NCBI GenBank assembly: GCA_918026815.1 | Contig: CAKJVC010000010.1 | Coordinates: 64,501-128,500 of the forward strand | DNA length: 64,000 nucleotides | Source: Chalara sp. BL73 | Taxonomy: Eukaryota > Ascomycota > Leotiomycetes > Helotiales | Direction of reading: 5' to 3' | In this document: one piece after another, positions 44,960 through 55,510 of the stretch | How positions within the stretch are numbered: the first letter of the stretch is position 1 | Layout of the letters: each line of letters begins with the position of its first letter | Position numbers and translations under genes: made by a program | Notes under the pieces: model-generated | Seen by the model: the letters and a program-made list of their open reading frames with translations, nothing else | What the model was told of the DNA's origin: nothing | The model's database searches: none

Positions 44960-46280
44960 GTCGGCTCCAAGCTGTCGTACTACCAGCTTTGGGTCACTCG
45001 ATGTTGAAAGATGCATCGCAATTGAAATAGGCATGCAAGTGTTCTCGAGCGAGAACAGCTTGAATCAATATAGTCCACATAGATCCTTATGAGGGGGGCA
45101 GATTCGACAAGATGGCAGACACAATTAAAAGGTTGCGTGAAAACAAATCAACAAAGGATCTAGACCACGCGTGTCAAGCAGCAATATGCAGTCGTGGCAG
45201 GAGCTGAAAAGTATTGGCTGCTTGTTATTGGCTCGACCGAATCAACGCATTGGTTAATCAGTGATCCCTGGCTATATTCCCCTGGCTAGCAGTATTGCAA
45301 CGCCTGATATCCAATTCCCAAACAAATGATACCATCGGGCTGCTGGGGGCGATGTCAGTGCCTTTTAAGCTTTTCAAGTGGAGGGTGAAGGGTCAAATTC
45401 TCTGGCTTCCGTTGGGAAGTGAGAGCCCGAGCTGCGGAAGTTCGCGAGGCTAGCCCTTTCAGGCCTGAATTGGAAATGCCGGAATACACCTCCGCAAGCC
45501 ACCTGATTCAGATTTTGAGCCCCCGTGGAGATAACAAGATGTTCCCTAGGAAAATATCAACAGAGGCAGGTATCGACACGGCTGAACCGAACTGACGAGC
45601 GAGCGTACGGTAATTCTTGAGTTGGTTCCATAAACCAACTGACCTTGCTTGATAGGCATTGGGTACAGAAAGTAGTCCGATCAAAACATCAGATAAAAAC
45701 AATCAGTGAATCGGCATCGCCCGATCATTTGAAACCTTACCCCTGCATCCCAGTTGTGGCGTCCCTTTTAACTTCCTGTCATCACAACCGCCGTCACCTG
45801 ACATCCACCGTGGCGGCCTATCAGATCTCGACTATTGAACGGTGTCCTAATGCGGGGGACCAACTCATCACCGCCACCAACCGCTTCTGTCCACACACAT
45901 TCCCGCCACATCGACAATTGCTCCTTCATTAAACCTAAAATCCAGATGCTTGGAACGATAAAATACCATTGCTCGAACCTAACAGGCGGACTGAGATGCG
46001 CGGGAATATCAATCAGCCATGCTTCTGCATCTTTCTCTCGCTTTCTGCCTCATTCATTACAGCCCAGACGCCAAACGGTTCCCCATCATTCGTACGTGGA
46101 TCAGGATGAGGCTCTGCTGGTAGCAAGAAATATACGATTTCTGTAACACCGGCCGGCATGGCGATTTGTTTTGCTTGAAAGACCCGATAAGGACGACCGT
46201 AACTTTCCTTGAATTTGACATTGATGAGCTCGGATTTCCTTCTGCAGCTATCTCCCATGCAAGTTTCATTTGAAGAAATA
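44960..46280. other. Intergenic region
   Basis: No supported gene. Short frames on both strands are not protein-like. Confidence 0.4.
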
Positions 46281-46591
46281 TCAAATCCTCAATGCCACTC
46301 TTTTCAGCTGGTCCAAAGACGTCATGTACCAAAGAGTCCGGATTTCCTTCAGTCGGAGCTGCCTTGACTTCGCATCTTCAACAAGCCACGAAGCAAATAG
46401 GCCAAGAGCAATTTCATACCCTCGATACAATTCTGAAAAATAAGTTTGAAGATCTCTGGGGAGGCGGAAAGACGGCCAATCATCAAGTCTATCTTGTCGC
46501 TGATCTTCTCTAGGAAAGGAAATGATGCACTGGCCCACGTCAGGATGGCGAAGACCGCACAGAACTTGTACGGTCGAGCCGTGGGGAGCAA
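46281..46591 (-). pseudogene. Possible fragment of a fungal STAND/NLR N-terminal domain
   Basis: A helical segment reads AVFAILTWASASFPFLEKIS, then DKIDLMIGRL and IEGMKLLLAYLLRGLL. This resembles the N-terminal helical domain of fungal STAND-type NTPases (the Goodbye-type domain). It has stops on both sides and no NTPase motifs nearby. The match is weak; it may instead be a relic of an unrelated helical protein. Confidence 0.25.
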
Positions 46592-47499
46592 GGGGGCCGA
46601 AGCCGTCCTCCCCCCTTCCCTAAAAACATAGATACAGCCAAGGGTATCTGGCAGAGAGGGACTTGATAGAGTTCCTGGAGACAGTCAATCAACGGATATT
46701 TCTACAGTCATCTGACATTTTGGACACCGCCATGTCAAAGGCCTGGCAAGAGAATTGCCTAGGCTGCAAAGTCGTTCGCCACATTGATAGGGGAGCGGCA
46801 GAACCATTGCTGATTGCCAGTCAAATAAGCGGGCAGTTTTCGCTGGCTCGGGTTGATGAATACATTTTCAAGATGGAGGTGCAGATGACAAAGTGTTGGT
46901 GAATGCGTACCATCAGAAAATTGAGGAGGCACCATAGCTGGAGCCAGCTGAAGATTCCGATCCAAGAGACCGAGCGGACTTCTCTCATATACAGCGGCAC
47001 ACTCTTGGAATACTTGGCGTGTCAGAGGAACCCACCGATCTCTGAAGGAGCCTTGGCGGGCCAGTGTTTGGGGATGTTCAAAACGCCAGTCTCATGGGCA
47101 GTTTTGAGTAAATGGCTGTCACCGAACCCTGCCGCGAGCATTTAGAAATCACAGCACAATGTATGGTGTGATGATGGAACCGCCTGAGTAGGCAGTGGTC
47201 CTTGGAGTACTTCTCCAAAAGATTGTTGAATTGTTTCTCAAGCGTTTTGGTATTTTCACCATAGCTGTCTTTTTCTGCAGGAGTTGATGAGTTAATTCTG
47301 CCTCCTCGCCTAGCCCAACGCTGATATCTCCCAGGCCTCCTACCAATGTAGACCTTGTGGTACTTGATTCTTCTCTTGGTTTATCCGCCGCTGATATGAT
47401 TATGGTGGGAGACTTCAATATAACTTCGTTACGCCTACTTCCCACAGCCAATCTTTCGTTGGAAGTCCTAAATTTTGCTCCCCTTCAAGGTCGGCCATT
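46592..47499. other. Decayed stretch downstream of the membrane protein pseudogene
   Basis: Short plus-strand frames at 46663-47145 are unrecognised. The minus strand at 47149-47470 may contain decayed C-terminal sequence of the pseudogene at 47500-49371, in several frames. Confidence 0.35.
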
Positions 47500-49371
47500 G
47501 CGGCCATTGGTCGCCCAACCGATAATTGATTGAGGACATGCTTGATGTTGCTAAAGATAATTTTTTTCTTGAGGAAGAAACGAGGAAGAGGACAAGGCAG
47601 AACGCAGCCCATACAATACAAGCCACATTGCACACCAAAAACAACCCCCGTGCTCCGCACTGATACTTGTATGTAATCGTTTCGTGGAAAGCTCGCGCCT
47701 CACCCTTGAGAGGTAAGCCCCTCGCGTTCGTGAGCCTGGATCGCGTGCCAACCAGCGCACCCGCTGTCACTCCGGTTCAAAACAGATTCGCAATATTCGG
47801 CAGCGACTCGGTAGACATCGATAACTTCTGCCATTTCTGGCTGATAGAGTAGTCGTTCCTTCCGTCATTTGGGCATGTCATACTTAGCGCCATGCCAGGT
47901 CCACGCGAAGCGCACCTGTTTCTGAGTTTAGCATTCGTATGCAAGAAATAGGTGGCTGGCGTATCAATGTACCATTGAGTCACCGTACCCCGTTCCGCCG
48001 TACGTAAAATCAACAAAGACCGGCAAGGCGAAGCTTTCGCTTCGATTCGTATCTCGATTCTCAGTTTCATCTCATCAGCTGATTCGGTACTGACGAGACC
48101 GCATAGCAGCCGTATTTCATTTGGCTTCCAATTACTATCAGGTTTCTCCACAGCCCAAAAAGGTATGTCTGTTTCGCTCGTGTAGATTTTTGGCATGGCA
48201 CTCAAAACCTCCAGTCCCACCAGAGACTGCATTTCGTCAGTAGCGTTGTAGTGAAATAGAACGTTTTTGACGCGACTTAGAAGCCCTGGGGCGCATATGG
48301 ATATCAGCTGGATAGCGTATTGGTCTAAACTAGTCTCTAGCTCATCACTTGAAGCAGATACGGGTGTGGAGACTAAGTATCCACATGCGACGGACGAGAT
48401 GTCTATTGAAGGTGAATCACTAAATGTGTAGTTTCGGCAGTCAAGCACTGATGACCTCGGGTTAGCCTATTAATGTGTCATCTTGATAGGACGAAGTAAA
48501 AGTATGTGCTTACTTAACCCAGCAAGGTAGGGAAAGTTGGAAACTTCCTGAATAGAAAACCCTCCGTCTTCAGCCGTGTCCCAGATGCTGTAGAGCACGA
48601 ATGTGTTAAAACGAATAACCCAACCGGGTTCCAGGTCACGCTCCTATTTATGTCAATTGCAGTATTATTAATGATGACCTCTACAGCACCAGTAGAGTTA
48701 TTAATCCATCCTGTTAAGTTTGAGCTGCTGCAGTACGCTATAATACCGTCGTGAAACCCCGATACAGCGGCACGAAGTGGTTCATCGAGTCGTAGACTGC
48801 CATAAGATTCGCATTGTGACGAGTAGTTACCGTCCATGACCAACGTCAGCTCTGTAACAGTGAACTAGGCCATGCTATTGGCAGCGAATGGCGTTATCCG
48901 CATTTTGCTTCGAATAGTCCTGTTGGTCCTAGTGCAGCTTGCTGCAGGGTCGATCCGCAAAATATCCTCTGACCACGTAGCACCGTGATCTACCTCCGGT
49001 CCCATTGGCGCATTGTGATTGCGGAGCCCGATACCGCCGTTTGCTGCACCTACAATAAGATCTTCGATTAAGTTGAATCCGGGATCTATAATCGCTGGTC
49101 CTATGTAGACTTAGTCACCAGCCGTGTTTCCGTATAAGCCGTCGCTCATATCCGGGTATGAGGTCCAATATCGGCGAATTTGTATCTCAAATGGATTATG
49201 CCGATAGTCAGACTGGCTTAGAGTTCCACCACTTAAAGGTGCGATGATCTCAGGGGCAACATAGCTGTCATATACTAAAAGTGACTGGTTTTGCCCGGTG
49301 GGGTTGTTGAACAGGCTAGGTCTAAGGATCATACCTAGCCTCTTAGGGAAGTTGTAGGTATGCTTGCGCAA
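47500..49371 (-). pseudogene. Large fungal membrane protein pseudogene with three nonsense codons
   Basis: The minus strand codes for a family of large, uncharacterised membrane glycoproteins found across Pezizomycotina. Conserved pieces are IQIRRYWTSYPDMSDGLY near 49150, GGIGLRNHN followed by TWSEDILRIDP near 49000, many N-glycosylation sequons near 48700, VKNVLFHYNATDEM near 48250, QKWQKLSMSTESLPNIANLF near 47800 and a transmembrane segment near 47600. The frame is broken by TAA at 49108-49106, TAG near 48868 and TGA near 47778, which sit where Gln, Gln and Trp would fit; each is one transition away. An intron near 48515-48450 appears intact. Both the expected N-terminal exons and a clean C-terminus are missing. 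It is most likely a recent pseudogene. Confidence 0.6.
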
Positions 49372-50950
49372 GATGCATACGTATTTTTGCTTTTGATGAT
49401 GAATCTACTTACGTATGTTACGTATGTGATACTCACGTCTGAGTATCACAGCTCTATAAGTAGATAGATTCGTTCTGTAGATTAGGTTCTACAACCTTCA
49501 GCAATTGACTCGTTTACCCTATACTCTCTGAAGGCGCCGTGACTTTCTATTACAACAAGGGTAATAAGGTATTGTTATGTTCCGGCGATTGCTTCTGTCC
49601 TGACCTGGGCACGAGAGATTACCACACGCACAAGGCCTTGAGTCTTGTATTCCTTCTGCTTGGCGTTGCTTAACCAAATATCGACGGATCCCTGGCGTAC
49701 TGAAAATATGCAGTGGTAACAGGGCCTTGCACAATCGTATCTCCTAATCCAATTGGCGAAATTACCCAGCTGATGCAACAAGAACCACTGCTCTAGTTGA
49801 TGTATAGGATATGATGACAACGCGGCCGATTTCCCCTTCTTTGGCGCCCGCAACTGCGTCAGAGTAGAGAATGGTTGAGGGGAATGTTGAATGAAAAAAC
49901 CAGGCAACTACAGTCCTATCTTAATTGTTATCGGTCTGAGCAGCCGACCGTTTGCCTGCCAAAAGACGCCGCTTACCATGCTGCAGCTGAATTTCGAAGC
50001 TCAAGTAGCCCGATAAAAACAACCACTTGCAAAAGAGAGGTGGTCACTTGGGCTGTGACCCATTTCAGCACCTAACTGCCAATTGTGTAGGTATCCCTTC
50101 CTGATCAACAAACCTGTATTAGTCAGGCCCGCAGCTCGACCTATCGTGAGCTCTAACATAGCCATCTCGCCGGTTGGGTAGTTGAATCTACTGGAGAATG
50201 TAAGCTCTACGAGTGCGTTTGCAGAAAGGGCGGGTTCTAATAACAGTAGAGAGAACCAGTGCGGGACAGGAGAAAAGGCAAGTGCGAGTTTACGATTTAA
50301 GATAATTCCATCAGCTAAGGCTTATTGTTGAAACCCTATAAAGCTGAAATACGGTTCGGATTCTTCTGCACAGCTTTTCTGTTAGTAACATCAAAGCGGG
50401 CTATAAATATACAAGTTCATGGCTAGCAGCAAGTGTGCAGCTGTATGTGCTCTAACCCTTTCGTGCAGAGAGAATTAACTTATTCTGTGCGACGAATTAT
50501 AACACAAATTTCACTTAGACGAGGCGACAAAGAAACGGCGACTGACAGCCGTGGCGAAGTCTTAAATAGTTCTATAGCACACTTTTACGGTAGCACAGTA
50601 GCTCAAAAGAGGCATCTGGCGCCACCTGCCGAGGAATGCTTGAGTATCACAGCCTTGGCAGCTTAAATAAGTGAACAAGAAAGAGTATAAACAACTAAGG
50701 TAGTTAAGCTAGGATATGATACCAGTGTCTCATTGACTGGACCATATGCCACTTAGATTGAAGTTATTGTTTTTGGAACGCAGCATACTGACTGTAGGAA
50801 GTAGGGGTTTTACGGATCCGCGTGTCAGGGGTTTCAATACGTTTACCACCCTGGTAGGTTTATAATTTTGGCTTAGGTAAGCTCTCAAAACCTACCACCC
50901 CCTGCCACCCCACCAAAAATGATCGCGCGTCGCGTTCTGCATCCATTTGC
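49372..50950. other. Gene-free stretch with an LTR-like segment
   Basis: No gene is seen. A possible solo LTR lies at 49416-49557. At 50848-50897 there is an inverted repeat (GGTAGGTTT ... AAACCTACC) that could mark the left end of the transposon that follows. Confidence 0.45.
49416..49557 (+). repeat. Possible solo LTR (TGTTACGTA...TACAACA)
   Basis: This 142-base segment begins TGTT and ends AACA, contains a TATA-like box (CTCTATAAGTAGATAG) about 40 bases inside and an inner palindrome (GTGATACTCACGTCTGAGTATCAC). These traits fit a solo LTR. I found no target-site duplication or second copy in the window. Confidence 0.35.
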
Positions 50951-53900
50951 ACTGTAACTTTGCCTGCAATTGATGCATCACCAGACGCAATTACATTACA
51001 ACAATGGATATTCGACTTTCACTGTCGCCGCAGCCTTTGCCAATATCGCAATTGCCCACTACACCTTCTATATCTATGCCACTGCCCCCCGGAAGCTACG
51101 TACAGCTCTAAAGAAGAGCTATATGCTTCAATTCAAGCTTGGGCAGCACAGCACTATTATGCTTTTCGTATAGAGCGGTCTACAAAAAAGGCAACAGTGC
51201 ACTTACTAGGATCTTATATAGTTGTGACCGTGCTGGGCCAGCACCGCCCGAAAACCATTCGCAAAATAGCTTACAAGACCGCAAACGCCGTACAGCTACT
51301 CGAAAAACAGGCTGTCAGTTCTCAATAATAGCCCGTGAACAAATAGATACACAATGGGAGCTTCGCTATAGGCCTGGCAAAGAATACAGTACACATAATC
51401 ACCCCCCAAGTCAATCAATTAGCTCTCATCCAGCACACCGAAAACTAGCACAAGCAGAAATAAATCAGGCTAAATCTTTACACAATGCAGGTAAGTTTAA
51501 TACTATATAATACTTTTAAAAACAAAAGGTTAATATATTTGTAGGAATTAAGCCAGGCCAAGCAATTACGTACCTTCGCGAAATGACTACTATTCCACTT
51601 CAACCGTATGATATATACAACTTAAATGCTTCTTTTAAAAGAGAGCAAAAGCATGGACTTTCCGCAAATGACGCTTTAATTCAACATTTGAAGAACAATA
51701 ATACTCACTTCAAAATCAATATTACGCATCAAAATCAAACTCGCCATCTTTTTATTGCATATCCACAATCTATTCAGCTTGCACAAGCTAATCAAGATGT
51801 TGTATTAGTTGATAATACATATAAAACTAATAAGTTTGATATGCCACTTCTTCATATGATTGGTAAGTAAAGCTTTATTGTGTCGTACGATTATATAGCT
51901 AAAATTTTACAGGTATTACAAGCTCGGGAATGACTTTTTCAATTGGTTTTTGCTTTCTTCCGGGCGAAACACAACAAGACTTTGTATGGGCATTTCGTTG
52001 TTTCCAAGAGCTTGGAATCAAGCCTGCAGTTGTAGTTATGGACGGTGACTAAGCTCAAAAAAATGCTTCAGAAGAAGTGTTTCCGTACGCTCCTACACCA
52101 CTTTGTATTTGGCACGTTAATCAATGTGTTTTTGCCAAGTGTAAAAAAATAGTTGGGGACGAAAACTGGCCCGCATTTGAAGCTGCTTGGCGTACAGTTA
52201 TTCAAGCACGTACAATTGAGGAATTTGATAAGCACTGGCTTGAATTTCAAATTCAATACTCAACACCTAAAACTCAGCAATGTGTAACGTACTTGCAAAA
52301 TGAGTGGCTAAAAAAAGGTCAAAAAGAGCGTCTTGTTGAAGCTTGGACAAGCCAATACTTACACTTTGGAATACGAGTTACTTCTCGAGCTGAAGGTGCT
52401 CACGCTTATATTAAGCGTTACCTTGGAGGCAAAAAAAAGTAAAGGAGACTTATATTCGTCATGGCTACATATTGAAGCAGCAGTAATTAATCAAATTACA
52501 GCTGTATTTAACCGTACAACTATACAACAAGACCGTATACCTATAGATATAGACAAAAAGCTATTTCAGGGTTGTTTAGGAGTTATTACTTGGCATGCAT
52601 TACGACTTGTACAACGACATTTAAAGCTTGTTTCTTTGCCTTTACAGCCTTGCACAAGTAGCTTTACACGGTCAATGGGCTTACCTTGTGCACATATATG
52701 TGATATAAAAAAGTCTACAGGTGGCCTTATTCCGTCAGACTTTCACGAGCACTGGTACTGGGACCGTCGAAGTACTTTACAGCCACTTCTTGACCCACTG
52801 CGAGCCGGTAAACAAAATACAGCTAACTTGCGAATAGCTCGTACGGGCCGTATTCTTTCTACGAGTGAAAAGCTACTCGTAAAGCAGCCTCCTAAATGTT
52901 CAGCATGCCATAGGAAAGGGCATACAATGAACAGCTCTAACTGTCCAATAAAGCTACAAGCATCAATTGCCAAACAAAATCAAATTCTTCTTGATATAGA
53001 CATAGAAGCAAGGCAGCCACTAGCGCTTACAGCGCCTACAGCGCCAACATGCCTGTAGCATCCCCTGTGCTTACAGCGCCTACAGCGTCCACCATGCCTG
53101 TAGCATCCCCTATGCTTACAGCGCTTACAGCGTCGACTATGCCTGTGGCATCTCCTGTCTTTACAGCGCTTACAGCGTCCAACATGCCTGTAGCATCGTC
53201 TGTGCTTACAGCGCTTACAGCGTCCACCATGCCTGTAGCATCCCCTGTGCTTACAGCGCTTACAGCGTCCACCATGCCTGTAGCATCCCCTGTGCTTACA
53301 GAGCATACAGCGTCCACCATGCCTGTAGCATCTCCTGTCCTTACAGCGCTTACAGCATCCACCATGCCTGTGGCATCTCCTGTCTTTACAGCGCCTACAG
53401 CATCCACCATGCCTGTGGCATCTCCTGTCTTTACAGAGCCTACAGCGTCGACTATGCCTGTGGCATCTCCTGTGCTTACAGAGCTTACAGAATCTACGAT
53501 AACTGTGGCATTTCCTGTGCTTACAGAGCCTACAGAATCCATGATAACTGTAGCGTTTCCCGTACTTGCAGAGCCTATAGAGTCCACTATAATTGTAGCT
53601 TCTCCTGTATTTACAGCGTCTACAGCGTCTACAGTGTCTACTGTGCTTAAACAGCTATCCCCAGACAGGCCAGAGGTTTTAATGCAAGCCTATTTAGCTG
53701 AAAAAGCAGCCTGGCTAGCTCAGCATTCTACTGTACGACTAACAGAGTACCGCAAGGCCAGGAAATGGTCTACTCCGCGACCAAAAGTCTTAAAAGAACA
53801 ACTATTTTACATGCCTAAAGAACGACGCGACCTTATGGGTAATATTATAGCAAATCAGGCTAATTGGACTTCTGAAGAAATTATAGTATGGCTAGATAAT

Positions 53901-54047
53901 GAAGAAAAGAAAGAAGAGGACGAGTATAATAAGCTAGAATCGGAGTTTGTAAGAAATAGCAACAAGCACACGGAAAACAAGCGTAAAGAAGTATGGGGTA
54001 GAATTGAGGAAGAGCATGCACGAGATTCGGAGCGGTACATTGCATAA
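50950..54047 (+). mobile_element. Mutator-like DNA transposon with damaged transposase gene
   Basis: The region encodes a MULE transposase in order: a FAR1/WRKY-like N-terminal zinc region (about 51080-51450), the DDE core (first Asp in VVLVDNTYKT near 51810, second in VVVMDGD near 52040, Glu in TSRAEGAHAY near 52390), a CxxH-type segment (LPCAHICDIKK near 52690), a CCHC zinc knuckle (CSACHRKGHTMNSSNC near 52900) and a charged C-terminus. Two introns with GTAAGT donors (from 51490 and 51865) splice in phase. The gene is broken by a frameshift in an A-run near 51187, a TAA near 52048, a frameshift in an A8 run near 52432, and a one-base deletion at the first repeat near 53035. No terminal inverted repeats could be fixed. 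AT-rich codon use sets it apart from host genes. Confidence 0.8.
53049..53633 (+). repeat. 13 x 45-bp tandem repeat inside the transposase coding region
   Basis: Thirteen head-to-tail copies of a 45-base unit encode a 15-residue unit (MPVASPVLTALTAST with variants). Because the unit is a multiple of three, copy number changes keep the frame. The copies in the 5' part are nearly identical, while the last three (from about 53499) diverge (ITVAFPV, IIVASPV). A one-base deletion just before the first copy puts the array out of frame with the zinc knuckle part. The antisense strand also stays open through the array, which is a side effect of the repeat. Confidence 0.92.
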
Positions 54048-54210
54048 AATTGATTATTCCAAACTATATCAGGATACTTATATTGCTTCCGACGCAGTCA
54101 TCTAATCATCGATGGCGCATCATTATCCCTATTGAAACGCGATTGAGCGTAAGCATGTGAGACGAACCCCCAAAGACAACAACTCATTTTAACAACTACA
54201 TTTCTTACTT

Positions 54211-54691
54211 TCAGAGCGAAGGCGGTGGTTTAGAGGCTCTCAATGCGTGGAAATCAGAACTAATTGTGAGAGAGCTCTGCATATTCCCAAAGATGAGCGA
54301 TGCCTTAACTACTTCAATCACGGTCATGTTTAGCACAGCGGTCCTCGAAATTCCTTTGAAATTCTCAGAAAACTCTCGTGTTTTTTGCCGAAATAATAAC
54401 TTAACTCTCACAGATATGTTTCAAACTTCTTGGGCACTAATTCTCAAACAATATACTAGGAACGACAAAGCCTGCTTTGGATATCTGGCTTTCGGACTCT
54501 ACTTTCTTATTGAGGGCGTTGAAAATATTGAGCTTTTGCTAAATATAATCGTATGTAAGACGGACTTATGTCATAAAATACTGATCGGCAAAGTTATGAG
54601 ATATTTACAAACATTTTTTATAAATGCTTTACATTATCAAACATGCTCGATCGCAAAAATCCAGCATAAGTTAGGCGGTCAAACTCTTTAA
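54211..54691 (+). pseudogene. Relic of a nonribosomal peptide synthetase condensation domain
   Basis: About 160 codons stay open and match the later part of a fungal NRPS condensation domain: LTLTDMFQTSWALILKQYT, then CFGYLAFG (normally CFGYLASGR), GVENIELLLNIIVCKTDL, IGKVMRYLQTFFINALHYQT and IQHKLGGQTL. The usual Arg-Asp after the CFGYLASG motif and the GPFIN residues are replaced, and no adenylation or carrier domain surrounds it. A 3' splice-like site (CTTTCAG) precedes it at 54210. It is an isolated, diverged fragment that cannot act as an NRPS. Confidence 0.6.
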
Positions 54692-55510
54692 AATACGATA
54701 GTCACATTTGAGAAAACGCAAATATATATTTAGCAGTAAAGTAGAGATTGAAACTGTCGGCGACTATGGGGGCGAGGTAAGTCATAAAACAATAATAAGC
54801 CAGCAGCTAATGTATTTTGCATAGTATAGTATTTCTCTAAGAATAGTTGACTCTCATAAAACTATATCTGCGATCATAGCTTACCAAAAATCAACAATAT
54901 CAGATATGCAAGAATATCATGTCCCTCGCAGTACAGAGAGTATAAGTAGGAAGTTCGTAGCATAGTCAAGAAGGTAGAGATTAGTTTTTGTGCCAATAGG
55001 ACTTGATTCGTGCCACACTTCTCTATCCGCCTTACACAATGACACCAGAGCCTAAAGTTTACGGTCATCGTCTAGCACAAAAGCTTGTACAAGCCCTAAG
55101 GTTCCGTGTCTATACGACGGGAGACGCTTCAAGACGTTGCAGGCTGATTAGTTAGGTATGTGATTGTACGGTAGGGTGCAAAAGTTTGAATCCTCTGTCC
55201 GCCAAGCTTAACAATATATACGTAGAGCGACAGGACTAAAAGTACGCACGCAACTAGGCTTGGCAGACGGGGGTTCAACTTTTGGGCATCTTACTATAAT
55301 CCCATTGGTCCACTTGGCAATTAACTGGGCTATGCCATGTTGTTTGCCTACCCATAGCATTTCAGGCAAAATTGTTGCCTAGCATCAGTATGGAAAGCTT
55401 AAGCTAGAGTTTCCCTCCTAGACCTAGACTTTGAGACTTGTGTTATCAGCATCGCTTCTCAACACGGTCAAGCCCAACATGGCACGACGATCGCAACCAT
55501 TTCAAACACC
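54692..55510. other. Intergenic region with LTR-like copy C
   Basis: No gene. Contains the LTR-like repeat copy C, ending at 55036, and the promoter side of the HET gene. Confidence 0.5.
54930..55036 (+). repeat. LTR-like repeat copy C (3' half)
   Basis: It contains GAGAGTATAAGTAGG, GGTAGAGATTAGT and CGTGCCACAC blocks and ends CCGCCTTACA, in the same order as copies A (20998-21185) and B (21551-21755). The 5' half before the TATA-like box is not recognisably shared. Confidence 0.55.

Noticed and set aside
52980..53306. Minus-strand frame rich in Cys, His and Arg (CKRCKHRGCYRHGG units), looking like a metal-binding repeat protein
   Set aside because: Third-frame antisense shadow of the same 45-bp repeat, with no start or family support.
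53036..53587. Long minus-strand open frame of 183 codons with a regular repeat
   Set aside because: It is the antisense reading of the 45-bp coding repeat in the transposase; the repeat keeps both strands open.
55140..55215. tRNA-like B-box (AAGTTTGAATCCTC) downstream of LTR-like copy C
   Set aside because: I could not fold a cloverleaf or find a matching acceptor stem and A-box.
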